Source of the DNA: Symsagittifera roscoffensis
Lineage: Eukaryota; Xenacoelomorpha; Acoela; Convolutidae
Direction of reading: 5' to 3'
Assembly: GCF_963678635.1 (NCBI RefSeq)
Contig: NC_087068.1
Coordinates: 45,367,013 to 45,431,012, forward strand
Length of the DNA stretch: 64,000 nt
Positions 10,901-21,563 of this stretch are shown here, piece by piece (position 1 is the stretch's first letter; each line of letters begins with the position of its first letter). The notes under the pieces are model-generated. The model did no database searches and was not told where the DNA came from. It saw only the letters and a list, made by a program, of their open reading frames with translations. The position numbers and the translations under genes were made by a program.

Positions 10901-11249
10901 TTTTGAAGCGAAATTTGCTGCAAAATCAATGAAAGATTGGGTTGAAATTTTTGCCGATGTAGATGCTTGTGTTACTCCTGTTTTGGAATTAAGCGAAGCC
11001 TACGAACTGAAGCATAATCAAGAAAACGAATCATTTGTTCATACTAAGTCTGGAGTCAATGTTCCCAATGTAGCTCCTAAACTTGGTCGAACGCCTGGTG
11101 CTTTAAACAAAGATGAGTCAGCTCGAGTTCTACCTATTGGATTTAATACTTCAGAGGTATTGACAGAATTGGACTACACGGAAGAAGAAATTCGCTATTT
11201 TAAAGAAAATGGAGATATCTTTTGTCATTCAACAGGTTCGAAATTGTAA
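4992..11249 (+). CDS. AMACR: Alpha-methylacyl-CoA racemase, two exons
   Basis: Exon 1 is 4992-5311 (donor AG|GTAATT) and exon 2 is 10400-11249 (acceptor GTTAAG|G). They join within an Arg codon, giving about 389 residues, close to the family's ~380. The enzyme is a CoA-transferase family III member that epimerises 2-methyl-branched acyl-CoAs (pristanoyl-CoA, bile-acid intermediates) before beta-oxidation. The N-terminus GVKVVELAGLAPGPFCGKIL and the stretch LSGYGQKGNWSSMAGHDIN are diagnostic. The expected catalytic pair is present: His at about residue 123 (AGHDIN) and Asp at about 153 (NLLADFAGGG). The protein ends in SKL, a canonical PTS1 signal, so peroxisomal import is predicted. The upstream TTG at 4980 lies before the splice acceptor and is not the start. 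The 5.1-kb intron contains two decayed copies of exon 2. The gene is the second cistron of the LOTUS operon. Confidence 0.92.
5711..7560 (+). repeat. AMACR intron/exon duplication, unit A
   Basis: This block carries intronic sequence (landmarks GTCGGACCTTG at 5711, TCGTTTGAAGAACAG near 5940), a pseudo-exon and a tail (AGGGAAGCTTATAAGAGAC near 7451). All of it recurs in unit B at 7821-9210. The offset is about 2.1 kb at the left and 1.66 kb at the right, because unit B has internal deletions. Confidence 0.8.
6352..7156 (+). pseudogene. Decayed duplicate of AMACR exon 2 (copy A)
   Basis: The copy begins after a good acceptor (TTGCTGTAG|G) and reads LSGYGQTGPWSSMAGHDIN like the working exon. 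A one-base loss near 6410 shifts the frame before SLSGVLGRLG. One extra Ala codon follows at about 6600. Another shift near 6640 leads to a stop near 6679, and the last segment (6728-7156, MAVGSLEPQF onward) is open again in a third context. The catalytic Asp is replaced: the working copy has LLADFAGGG and this copy has LLGALARGG. The C-terminal SKL is gone. It keeps a usable acceptor, so aberrant inclusion in transcripts is possible, but no functional enzyme could result. Confidence 0.88.
7585..7800 (+). repeat. Partial third copy of the AMACR intron repeat
   Basis: Landmarks such as GGCTTAGTCAACTCA, GGTTTTGATATTTCAGGACGG and TAATGCTTTGTGGCT match 5915-6115 in unit A and 8015-8210 in unit B, with more divergence. 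It sits between the two larger units, so the duplication history involved at least three copies. Confidence 0.7.
7850..7905. repeat. 21-bp perfect hairpin unique to unit B
   Basis: Positions 7850-7870 (AACTGTTGGGTTTTGTTTAAA) and 7885-7905 are exact reverse complements around a 14-nt AT-rich loop. The matching place in unit A (about 5745-5815) has the left arm in diverged form but not the inverted arm. The palindrome therefore probably arose by strand switching during replication. Confidence 0.85.
8385..8820 (+). pseudogene. Heavily eroded duplicate of AMACR exon 2 (copy B)
   Basis: Homology to the working exon starts at the SMTAGAAY region (here AGTATTACTGCAGAAGCTGCG). It runs through GATGGCAGATTCATGG and AATAAATGGACCAAAATGCG to the end of pseudo-exon A. 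The first ~230 nt of the exon, including the catalytic His and Asp codons, are missing, and stops and deletions occur throughout. It shares AAATGGACCAAAATGCGATC with copy A but not with the working exon, so copies A and B are sisters. Confidence 0.8.
9250..9305. repeat. Short dispersed repeat, copy 1
   Basis: The segment ACCCTTGCGATCAGCAAGAG...CAATCGGGTGTTA followed by CTTTTTTCCC recurs in slightly changed form at 19912-19968. Its CCTTGC/GCAAGAG core can form a small stem. The family is unknown. Confidence 0.6.
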
Positions 11250-11533
11250 AGACTTAAATATTAACAATATCAGTTTTGTAATTTTGTTATGATTAATTGC
11301 TAAGAAAGTTTTTATTTTAGAGTTGACAAGTTTTGCGTGAGCTGAAGTGTCAATATTTCCAAATGTGATCAAGATTATTATTATTTTAAGCGTTGCTGTT
11401 TTTTGAGCAATTAAGTTGCTGATGAATTTTGTTGTTTTGGAAAAAAATTCTATTTGACCGATTGGCCAATTATTTAAAGAGTAGTTTGGAGATGAAGCCT
11501 GAAACCCAAAAGGAGTAGTCCGTAAAAACACAA

Positions 11534-11539
11534 AATAAA
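11534..11539 (+). terminator. Candidate poly(A) signal for AMACR
   Basis: An AATAAA hexamer lies 285 nt after the AMACR stop codon. It is the first canonical hexamer downstream and would end the operon transcript. AATAAA is common in AT-rich DNA, so the call is modest. Confidence 0.35.
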
Positions 11540-11929
11540 ATTAAAAATCCGACGAAAACTGTTAAAAAACTCTTGAAATTTGAGAACAAATCGATTACGA
11601 GCATACAACCTGCGTTATTATTTGAAGAAGGAAGACAATGCTAGGATGGGATTGAGTTTCAGAATTGCTAGGCTAAAATTGATACCACGTTATAGTTTAA
11701 TTTCGAATTGGTTGAATTTTTAACAAATCTATTTAAGCAACACTAGTTAAATTGCCATACAATTTTGAAAGACTCGTTATGATCTCGTAGAGTGCATTAT
11801 TTGCAGTTCACACGAGCGTATTGTAGTTATTAGCAAGCTAGCGTAGTGTAATAAATATTTTTTTTTCCAACCAAAGTCGCAAATATGAATGCTCATATGG
11901 TGGTATTTCTGCAATCATCGCTATCTGTA

Positions 11930-12110
11930 GCATTGGAAATTTCATAGCGTCTGTTGTGTGATTTGTTGGTGGCTAGTGGTTGCGGATCTTCAAGTGACCG
12001 TGGCTTAGAGGTAAAGAAGTGAGGCTCCCATTCTGCTGGTCGGAGATTCAATGCCGCACTTAGCAATAGTTTTATTTATATTTCGGTGACGTTTTTGCTG
12101 CATATCATTG
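11930..12110 (+). mobile_element. tRNA-like SINE, copy A
   Basis: A tRNA-like module (about 11994-12057) has an A-box-like TGGCTTAGAGG and a B-box-like GGAGATTCAATGCC 40 nt later. It is preceded by GCATTGGAAATTTCATAGCG and GGTGGCTAGTGG, which recur before the module at 13219. Acceptor-stem pairing is too poor for a working tRNA, so a tRNA-derived SINE is the best reading. Confidence 0.55.
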
Positions 12111-12119
12111 GCAATTTAT

Positions 12120-12360
12120 CAGCATTTTTAGCTGCTTTATTGGTGGCTAGAGTTATCAAACGTTCAAGAGCCTGTGGCGCAGATGCGAGGACGTGCGACA
12201 CCATATCCCGAGGTTGGATGCTCGAATCCGACACATACCAAAACTTTTTATCAACTTATTTTAAACCTTTTCTTATTTCACTTTTTAGAGCTAGTTTTTG
12301 TCTTTTTTTTGCTTGTATTTACAAAGTGCAGCTTCACTTCTGTGTAAATAATAAAATGCG
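12120..12360 (+). mobile_element. tRNA-like SINE, copy B
   Basis: TTGGTGGCTAGAG leads into a tRNA-like module at about 12169-12232, with A box TGGCGCAGATGCGAGG and B box GGATGCTCGAATCC. About 60 nt later comes GAGCTAGTTTTTGTC, then a tail module with TACAAAGTGCAGCTTCACTTCTGTGT. Tail relatives occur at 13361-13410, 20697-20740, 56205-56240 and 57045-57090. Confidence 0.6.
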
Positions 12361-13139
12361 AAAATTGCTTTATTGGATTGTTTTCTGCCCCTGATGCTGT
12401 TTCCAATTTTTTTATTGCACCTCGAATCGTGTCCTAAAAAGGTTTTCATGTGATGTTTCATTCCACGTAATCGGACGTTAATTTGTGGTACCTTGGTTTT
12501 GCGTGATTTAATTGTCCCTTACAAAGGTAATGAAACTTGGTACGATTTTTTTATCCCGTAACTTTGTGTTTAGGAGTCATCTCCGAGATACCTCTTTTAG
12601 CAATATTTTATTGCAACAGTTATATTTTGAGCATGTATGCATTTTGAACATATGTTGTTCAATTTTTTTTTCAGGAAAAGCCTCAAAATGTTCTGATTAC
12701 TACAGAAAGTGCATTCATACAAATTAATGCTTTTATGAATGTCCGTAGATATATGTTCATTTTCAATTCAATTTCATTTGCTAAAATGCAGTCAAAGTTC
12801 CATCTCAAATTAACAAAGAGTAAATGGCGTGAAAAAACGTGATCGATTTTTAATTTTGAATTTAATTTTTAAATTTCCCAGCAGAAAAACTTTACCTTAC
12901 ACTCGAAATAAATTAATTCTATCAAAAAAAGTGCGCGTAATAAGTTGTTCTTGAAATTTGAAGAGCTTTAAAGCATATGTTTTTGTTTTTGAATTTCGAA
13001 ATTCATTTTTTCTGTTTCTTTGCGTTCATCGACTCTTTTCCAACAGTATTTGCTTTTTTATACTTGCGATCATCTTAGTGTGTTATTACAAACCTTCTTT
13101 TTTCAAATCTAATTCGCAAATAAAAGTGTTCACTTATTT

Positions 13140-13410
13140 GGAAATTTCAATGAAGCATTGGAAATTGCATAGCATCTGTTCTCTGCTTAATTTGTGGCTA
13201 GTGTTTGGTACCTAGTAAGCTTCCGTGGATGAGCGGTGAGTGTGTTGGTCTCTCAATCGCTAGGTCGCAGGTTTGAATCTCAGAGGTTGCCGAATTTTTT
13301 TTTACTACTTCGAGGCTTATTTCTTAATTTTATTATTGCACATTAGAGCTGCTTTTTGTCGTGTTCTCGCAAGTGTTTGCGAAGCGAAGGTTCTACTTGT
13401 GTAGAAAAGT
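13140..13410 (+). mobile_element. tRNA-like SINE, copy C
   Basis: GCATTGGAAATTGCATAGCA and TGTGGCTAGTG precede a tRNA-like module (13219-13290) with A box TGGATGAGCGGTGAG and B box AGGTTTGAATCTC. A tail similar to copy B follows (GAGCTGCTTTTTGTC, then TTTGCGAAGCGAAGGTTCTAC). The order head, tRNA-like, tail is the same in all three copies. Confidence 0.6.
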
Positions 13411-14344
13411 TGGAACTCGATTTGATAAAAGTTTTTAGTAATTTTACAAAGCAACCAGTTTTGACAGTTTTTATCCGATGTTATTTTCGCATTTTTTTCC
13501 CTGAACTATTCATTGCCAATCGAGAGAAACTTTCAAACCTTTTGATTGAATTTTTTTTGCACTAAGCGGCTTTCGTCTCGTTTTTTGTCATCTAGTTTGC
13601 CATAATTTTATATCGAAAGTTTTTTTATATCGAAAGTGCTACACTTGCGCTTCGACTCTGTGTTTAAAGAAGGAAAAGAATGAAATTACAAACACTGTAT
13701 TGTCCTAATTCTACAAATTCTTAATTGCAGGTGGGGAGGATTCCTTAAGACAAGTGTGCCTGTGCAGTGAAATGAGCTTCTATGAGCAAATAGTTTTTTT
13801 TTCTTCAGTTACGCTTGCGATTTCGATGTTTTTCAATTCATTTTCTTCATTATAAATTTCAGAGTATGAATGAAATTGTCATTCTTAACGACTTCTTTTA
13901 TGCTGAAGTTAATTCAATGTATCACCAGCTATCATCGAGAAACAATTGTAGATAATTCTAACCGGAAAGCTATCTTTACTTTGAAAATTTAGCATAAAAA
14001 GCCACCAATGTTACTAGCTTTTTTATGCTGTATTTTCAGTCTGTTTTAATTTTACTTTTCCAAGTTTCAGTCATAGTATTTCTGCATCAGAGAGCGTTTC
14101 TCCCGGTTTATTTATTCATCAGTTTAAAATTTTTTATAATTGTTTTTCTATGGCGTAAATTGTGTTGATTTTTTGTAATATATTATCTATTATATATTTA
14201 AATGCGGGCTTCACTATCTCGCCATGTTTAAGCTTTTTCAACGTATTATTTTTGCATGTTCAACAAAAGAATTTTTGCACGTTTAAGCTATATCGTATGT
14301 TGAAATGGTTAAGATTTTTTTCCGATTTTCTATTTTGAAATTAA

Positions 14345-15075
14345 TGTTTAAAATAAGCAACCCAAAAGTGGGATGCTATCACGGCTGTGACTTATGAATG
14401 CCTAAATCCTTTTAGTTGACGAAATATGACGATTTTTGTGATTTTTCAGATAACCTCAGTAATTCACAAAAGTTGAAATTCCCAACCTTAAAGTTGGGCT
14501 CTGTGAGGGGACTCTCAGGAGTTCCGAGTTGCAATTTTTGCGTCCAAATGCGACTGCTCAAAGGTTCTTAGTTTCCAAGATGTTACGTATGTTATATCTT
14601 TTTCTTTTAAATTATTCAAAGAACTTAGATATAAAAATTTTAAAACATTTGAAGCTTTCATCTCTATAGTGAGGCTTTGAAAGGGTACTCCCTGGGGTTG
14701 CAAATTTAGTCTCCAAATTTGACTACTCAAATCGTTGCTGTTTTCGAGATATGATGTTTTTTTTGTGATTTTTTCATAAAAAATTTCAGAAAACTTTTTA
14801 AAATTACTAACCCTGTAGTTGGGGGTTCTTGGTTACTGTGAGATTACTCTCAAGAACTGCAAATTTAGTCCAATTGCGACTGCTCAATAGCTTGTAAATT
14901 TCAAGATTAGACATTTTTTTATGTAATTTGAAAAATGTTCAAAGAACTTCACAAACTTCATTTTCTGGTTTTTCAAAATTTGAATAAAAAATCTTAGAAT
15001 ATTTTACAAAACTGAAATTGCCAACCCTGTTATTGGGTGCTATCAGAGTACACTCAAATGACGCATATCTTATTT
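14345..15075. repeat. Degenerate tandem repeat, 4-5 units of ~150-200 bp
   Basis: Successive units share CCCAACC...AGTTGGG, a TGTGAGGGGACTCTCAGGAG-like segment, then TTGCAAATTTAGTCCAAATG and CGACTGCTCAA. Units start near 14345, 14484, 14650, 14807 and 15021. Divergence is high, so this is old. No coding potential is visible. Confidence 0.65.
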
Positions 15076-15994
15076 CCATTATAATAGTTTTTTTTATGAC
15101 CTGTCAAAAATTTGAAGCACCAGAGGTGCGTTACTCGCCATTGCTATTTAAAAATTCTGTTGATTGCTGTTTTTGTTACATTTTGGGTAATTGCTAACAA
15201 ATGCTGTTGCCTGTATTAATTTGAACTTTCTACCTAAATGATAGAGACGCATTTATCAGATTATCAGTCATGAGTTCAGAGCATTTTCCAACAATTGGTC
15301 GGCGTCTTTTCTTTATAGCTTGTCATGCGAAGCGAAGCTCTTTATATTTGAAAGAGTAATTATTTAAAGATAATGTACATCCTTTATAATGTCTTCATCA
15401 GTTTGTTTGGCTGTTTGCAAAGGGGGAGCATGGGTTTAGATGGCTTTAAACAGGAAACGGACCTTTCTAAAACTCCATTAATTTCCAGTCCAATTCCATA
15501 GCAATTGGAACAGGTATAGGGCTCGTAACCGAATCAGTATGAGGCCGAATCGTTCGAGTATAGGAATAAGAATATGCAGCTAACTGAATGTGGTTGAAAT
15601 TATTATGCCAGCTGAAAATGTTCAAAGTTAGACTGAAAGAATCGTCGGCCTGTTGTACTAGATCGGATTGTAATGTTAGGAAATTATAGCTACGATAAAT
15701 GTTGCCCTTTTCAAAGCTTTGGGGGACTTAAATTTTTAAATCTACAGTTAAGTGGTACCCAACTTGACATTTAAAGCGAGAAATGATCTTTATATCGATT
15801 GGTCGTTTCAAATTTAATTTAAACTAGGTCGAGAAATTCATTAGCTTTTTTCTTTTACAGCAAAGAGTAGAATTTAAATTAATTTTTTTTCAGATAGTCT
15901 GTTTCGAATTTATTATCGCACAGGTAACTGTGCTGTGCTTTTAAGCAACTAAAACTCAACCAGAAAAGAACTTTGTTTATCGTCTCAAAGGGCG
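15076..15994. other. Non-coding stretch upstream of the LAPTM4-like gene
   Basis: No gene is seen. Two strong acceptor-like sequences, CTTTTTTCTTTTACAG ending at 15860 and TTTTTTTTCAG ending at 15893, lie 135 and 102 nt before the ATG at 15995. Either could bound a non-coding 5' exon or serve as a trans-splice site. Confidence 0.5.
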
Positions 15995-17491
15995 ATGTCA
16001 TTTCTACGCAACTTGCAAGTAACTCCAACCACGGAGCAAGAGCGATGTTGTCTCTGCCTGCACGTGAGGTTCGCCACAATTCTTCTCGGCTGTTTTCTGA
16101 TTGCAGCAAACGCTAGTTCGATTATTTTCATACCACTCACTCAAGTTGGTCTGCAAACTCAAAATAGTTCGATGACGTACGTTCCGCCGCCTGTCAATCC
16201 CCAGCCGGAAACTCTAGGCGACGGAGCTGAGAAGATGTCGACTACAAGTGAGCATTCGGACGAGGATCAACAGCAGTATGTAATGGCGTCGAGCCGTGTG
16301 GAACCTTTGAAGCATTTTCTACAAATAGCTGTGGCGACGATGTTGGTCTACGGAGCACACAGTTACAAGTCGATGTACTTGATGCCTTTCATGTGCATCA
16401 GGTTCTTTAATCTACTTCAAACTGTTTTGGGGATTGCCAATTTGTTCTCACATACAGTTCGAGAATATGAGCGAGAGCCAGAGCTCATCATCAGTGATCA
16501 AAGTAAGCGTTTAATTAACTTTCCTTTCGCATACTGAAGCCGATAGCTGTTAGCATTGGTTCTAATATTGCGATATATTGACTTGTCAGTGTGATTGTGT
16601 CGGGTCCATTTCTCGATAACTTTCAACATTGACGAAACATTTATAATACAACTTCAGATTTTTAATTGAAAAACCATTTCTTTTTGTTTTAGAGACTAAA
16701 AGATTTTTAGGATATATAAATGATAACTTTTTTAAGACGGAGAACGAGTGGAATCGAATGACCAAACGAGCGAAATGCAAGATATTGACTCAATGGCGTC
16801 TTTATCGGCATCCAGATATGGGCTCCTGGCAACAGTTCTCTTCTTTTTCCTCTATCTCAACATCCTCATCTACACTCTAAGCATCGTCTGGAGGTGCTAC
16901 AAGTTCATTCTGAGACGCAACAGAGAGAACATGCGCCGAGTAAATAATCTGGCGAATGCGGCTGGAAGTGCTGCTTTTTGGGGACCGGACGGATCAGTGA
17001 ACCCACCAGTGTCCGGGAACTGGCTAACAGAACTGGATCGTGATGACCAGAATGGCGACGATGCCTCCAATCCTGGAACTGGTGGAGCTTCTACTGCCCC
17101 TTTCAAGCTTCCGAATTACTCAGAGGTGGCGAAGGATCCACAGGGTAAGAAATTCATGATCGTCAACATGACCTCGACTGCTGGCAACTCGGGGAATACT
17201 GTGAATGACGAGGCGTGCCCGGGATACTCGGGATTGGCTCCGGATTGTCCAGGGTACGATGCACCACCATTGGCAGAACCGGGAGTTCCGTCGGCCGAAA
17301 CTGTGATCGAGGGAACCGAAAACATGGATGGTCCACCGCCGAGCTACGAACAGGCGAGCGAGAGATGTCAACAGGATGTCCAAGTTGATGTTCCAGATTT
17401 GGCAGATGGCGACGAGAGCGAAGTCCAAGTGTTCAACGGGACGCTTCAAGTGCAAGATCCAGAGGCGGAAAACAAAAATAGCGCAGCGTGA
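15995..17491 (+). CDS. LAPTM4-family lysosomal/endosomal four-helix membrane protein, two exons
   Basis: Exon 1 is 15995-16502 (donor A|GTAAGC) and exon 2 is 16737-17491 (acceptor TTTTTTTAAG|AC). Both are phase 1, giving about 420 residues. RCCLCLHVRFATILLG at residues 17-32 matches the conserved CCxCCHVRTGTI start of LAPTM4 proteins, and TMLVYGAHSYKSMYLMPF followed by RFF matches their second and third helices. Helices lie at about 26-48, 106-127, 129-151 and 197-221. The fourth is followed by WRCYKFILRRN, like the family's WNCYKYINNRN. The tail carries LPNY (about 294-297) and PPPSY (about 369-373), PY-type motifs known in this family to bind Nedd4-type ubiquitin ligases for lysosomal sorting. 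Both the first lumenal loop (~55 residues) and the tail are much longer than in the ~230-residue vertebrate proteins. Transport of small molecules or receptor turnover is family inference. Confidence 0.82.
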
Positions 17492-17727
17492 GAGAACTTG
17501 ACTGTATTTTGAAGGACTAGAATTAATATCGTATGTACTATTTATCGATCGATCTAGCATTCATATTTAATTATCAAGAAAGTTAATGAAACCAGTGTTG
17601 TTGCTATTAAATTGTTCAGTTTGCAAAGTTGAAGAGCTTCATGATCATAAATTTGTCGTAATTTGGACACAGTTTTTTTTCCTGACTGTTGTTGCTTTTA
17701 ATTTTGAACGTTTTCTGCCATCTACTA

Positions 17728-17733
17728 AATAAA
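17728..17733 (+). terminator. Candidate poly(A) signal for the LAPTM4-like gene
   Basis: AATAAA lies 237 nt after the stop codon, followed by the T/G-rich run AGTTTCGTGTTATTCC, as expected for a cleavage region. Confidence 0.45.
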
Positions 17734-19654
17734 GTTTCGTGTTATTCCCTTGAAGTAAATTGAATGTGTTCACTTTCGCTTGAGCGAGTGATTGGATATT
17801 AGTATTAATGCAATGCGTATTAAATGAATTTATATGCAGAGCAGTTACACCACTTGGCATAGCTTTTCCCTCTCAAAATTGGTGTTAGAAAACTAGTAGT
17901 ACTTAGTAATGATCATTTCTATAACCAGTTTCTTTCTGTGCTTACCTTTATCAATCAAGTTTGAAAACTCGAGATTTTAACCAAAAACTTGCACCATTAG
18001 ACCGATGCAAAATTGAAGTATTCCAGCTAGACGCCTATCCTAGCAACGGTATAGATAACATGTCGGGTTTAGGAATGTTTTGACCCCTATTACTATTATC
18101 TAATTAATTTTTTTTGCAGAATTTTATACGTATAAATATGCAAATACACACTAGTGGATACATGGAAAAATTAATTTTTGATTAGTCATATAATATTATG
18201 ATGATTTGCTTAAGAAAACATTTTTAAAAACTCCATGATCCACAAACTAAAATAGCTGTTTAGTTGTGTCTAATATTGATAGGCAATACCACAATTTACC
18301 CAACATATGTGCTTACAATATTCAACCCTATCAATTTTACCAATTCAATTTTCTTCCATAATTCTTTCAAAAAAGCTGCTAACAGCAGTTAAATAGTGAT
18401 AGCTGGTTGCTGTGAAAGACCACTAATAAAAAACTTATATTATTTTCTATTATTTTCAAATGTGTCGTGTTTTTGTTCGAGGTGGGATAAAAAGATCTGG
18501 AGGCATATTCTATAGGTATAGTTAAATAGGCATATTCCATTTTTCTTGAATTGAAAGAAAATAACAAGCTTAAAAGAGTTTGCAGAAAATATTTTTCAAC
18601 AGAAACTTGAAATATAACTTTTTTTTTTTGGCTCAAATAAGATTATCACCCTATTATAAGACTATTTTCTGGATTTATTTGCTAAAAGTAAGACCAAAAA
18701 TCACAAATTTTCAACCGTTTTGTCTCTATACTTGCAAAACTATTTGGAAAAATTTTGATGTCATTCGAATCATAAATCAATGGAATTTATTATACTCAAC
18801 CGATTATTTGTGATACCTGGTTTTGCAACGGGGAAAAACAAAAACTCAACCGAGAAATAGTTTCTACCAACTGTCAGTGGTCGTTGCCATATTACGCCAA
18901 TATTTTTTGGCTAAGCTATGCTTTCTAAAAGCACGTGGTTGCCTTTATTCAAGATGAAAGCTAGGCTAAAAAAATTTTCGAAACAGCTCGAATATAAACT
19001 TTTTCACATGAGAGAATTTTGTTCGTTTATCATGCAACTTTTTTGTTAGGCTGCTCCGAAGACAAATATTTGATGTAAGGTGACAAAATTGCTGTTTTTG
19101 CGCACGTTGAGAAAGATCTGCTTGCTCTTTTCCTAAAAAAAGTATGTATTGGCGAGAAAAATATTTTAAAATATTTACTGAATCCTCCCGGAGCGCAGAG
19201 TTTTTTGCATAATTTCATTGCCTAATTTGAACTGCGAAATTTTTAATTTCGTCAAAAAAAAACATTCATGCTGTCCTGTCCGTATTTATTACTAAGTAAA
19301 TGCGCCTAGAATTTGTTAATATGCGGCAGTTAGTTAAAATCTGCTGGCATCGTGATCAATTCGGGAGCCACAGCTGTTGTTGCGATGTTAAAAAGCGTCT
19401 CCAAAATAGCGTATTAACTTTTTTGAATGATTGGCCGTTTTCATATACTTCTCTAACTTTTATTGCTAAGCAACGCTTTTTATTTTTCAAGTATATTGCC
19501 CCTGTTAAAATATGATGAAAAGTTTTCTAGAATATTTTTGCTCAAATTCTTGAACCGAAACTCAACACTCTGGGCTTTAAATTAAGTTTAGGCCTAATTG
19601 AAAAAAAGTAGATTTGTAATCGGTAGATTTTGTTTAAGTTTTATGCGACAGCCG

Positions 19655-19910
19655 CCCAGGTATGGATTCTGGGGGTGGGAGTTGACGCCACTCCCTTTCA
19701 GGGATTCGACCCCTTTACCAACCAAAGGGTCCCCCTAAAGTTTTATTTCATGAAATCCATTTTCGGCCGACCAATCCTTAATTTTCTAAAATATTAATAT
19801 AATCGCCAATACATAATAATTTTGAATGGGAGCGCGCACCAAAAATATACGCAATTTTGTTTGGTCAAAGCTTACCAAAAAGTGTCCAAAATCGGAATTC
19901 GAGCTGTTTC
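19655..19910 (+). mobile_element. Dispersed GC-richer repeat (copy 1 of 4)
   Basis: GGGATTCGACCCC...CAAAGGGTCCCCC, then ATACATAATAATTTTGA and GGGAGCGCGCACCAAAAA, align with 36513-36873, 41520-41880 and, for the right half, 58480-58650. This copy is the most diverged and has lost the terminal GGGGC/GCCCC ends. It is non-coding. Confidence 0.75.
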
Positions 19911-19911
19911 C

Positions 19912-19968
19912 TTACCCCTGCGATAAGCAAGGGTAGTACAATCGGGTATTAGACTTTTTTCCCGTAAA
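19912..19968. repeat. Short dispersed repeat, copy 2
   Basis: ACCCCTGCGATAAGCAAGGG...CAATCGGGTATTAGACTTTTTTCCCG matches 9250-9305. Here the CCCTGC/GCAAGGG stem is better preserved. Confidence 0.6.
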
Positions 19969-21563
19969 CAACTTTGTCCACAGGATCTTCACTTCTTCTA
20001 GAGAATCTTAACTTCTACAGGGTCTTTCAAATTAAATATATAAATACTATCACTTAAGTAATAATTAGTTCAAGCCCGTTTCAATTGTAATTATCTTGCA
20101 AAACTTTTTTCTTCGGGTTCGTTGTTTTCGTCCTAATTTCTTTCGGTTCGTTTTCTGTTTTTGTAACGCCATTTTTTATCTGGTAGGGTTTTTTTTGGTT
20201 TTGGTTTACTTTTAAAAGCATGCCTTTAGTTTCAATGTAAACAGTTTTTACTATGAGTTTCTTAAATTTACCATGTCTGATATTGAGTTCTTTTTTCAAT
20301 TTTTTTTTTCGTTTTTTTTTTCCTTAAATATTGAAACAGTTTCAGTTTATGTTTTATCGACTATGTCAACTTATGTTGCGTTATTTCGAGGGAAAAATAT
20401 ATCCGTTTGGGATTTTATGTTTCAATTGGATGGGTCATAAAGACTTAATTTTTATGAAATTTTTCATGACAGCAGTTTTGATTCGGCTCAACTGGTTTCG
20501 AACCAAACTTTCTCGCCTTTGTTGCCTCTCTGTAAATGCTTTCTTCTTTTTAAGGGCTGTTAATGAAAATCATTCGATGCAAATGTGAATTTTTTGCTGC
20601 GGTAATTTTTCAACTTTTATCTAGTTAATTTTTCAAGTAAATTTTTCCAACAATTTTTCAGAACTTTTTTTTATACTTTTTTTCATGCTCTTTTTTGTAC
20701 CGCAAAGTATTGCGAAGCTCTGCTTTGCCTCTATGTCAAAAATGCAAACTTTTTTCTTGCATTTTTTTCACTCACTTTTTTGTACCGCAATGTGAGTCCG
20801 CCTCTTTGTCAAAAGTTTAAGCATCGAAAACTCATTGGGTCGACTTAAAAAAATATCGACAACATTTTTGAAAACATGCCCCTTTAGAAAATATAGATCC
20901 GCTCCTGTTGCCGGCTTGTTTTGCATCTCAATTTTTTTTTCAATCTAAATAAGTTGAATAGCTTCTCCAGACTGATTCATTTTATAGCTCTTTTTTGCTG
21001 AATGATCTAATGAGTTCATATGTAAACACTTATTTAGTTTTTGTTAAACTTTATCCCCCCTTTTTGAGCCAAATAGCCCATTTTTTACTGTTAACCAATT
21101 TCTATTTGTTTCCATTTGAACTGTATTTACGTTGTTTGGCATGCATTCGATCAAATTTATTTTCAACTCATTTAAGCTTGCAACTATTGGAACACAAGAT
21201 TTCTTAAACAAAAAAATGCCTAATTACCAATTAAACTACTTTTTGCTATATTTAATTGCTTATTTTGTTCCTTGCAATTAGCAGAGTGCTTAACAGAAAA
21301 CATTTTTAAGCAATAGAAATGAAATAAAACATTGATCAATAGGTTTTTCAATTTATTACAACGGGGAATTGTGTTGTTTTTTTAGACGCCTATTTAGTAG
21401 TCCGGTTTATTAGCATGTTACAATAAGCATTCCCATTTAAAAGAAAACAATTGACTAGCTCACTACTGAAGATGTTTTTGTGTGCTCTTGTGTGCAATTT
21501 GAACTACCTTCTCTTCATCGAATATTTGATACAGGCTAAATTGCCTGTAGTCTAAAGGCGCTC

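Larger units (their letters stand above)
17740..21560. other. AT-rich gene-free stretch with dispersed repeats
   Basis: No gene is recognised. Open frames of 60-85 codons are low-complexity and rich in Phe, Lys and Leu, as expected by chance in AT-rich DNA. Repeats include the GC-rich element at 19655-19910, the short repeat at 19912-19968, and two tail modules of the SINE-like family at 20697-20740 and 20778-20815. Confidence 0.5.

Noticed and set aside
12001-13281. Possible functional tRNA genes at 11994, 12169 and 13219
   Set aside because: A and B boxes are visible but acceptor and anticodon stems pair poorly, and flanking sequence is shared between the copies, so SINEs fit better.
16586-17560. 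Several minus-strand frames overlapping the LAPTM4-like gene
   Set aside because: Shadows of the spliced plus-strand gene, which has clear family motifs.
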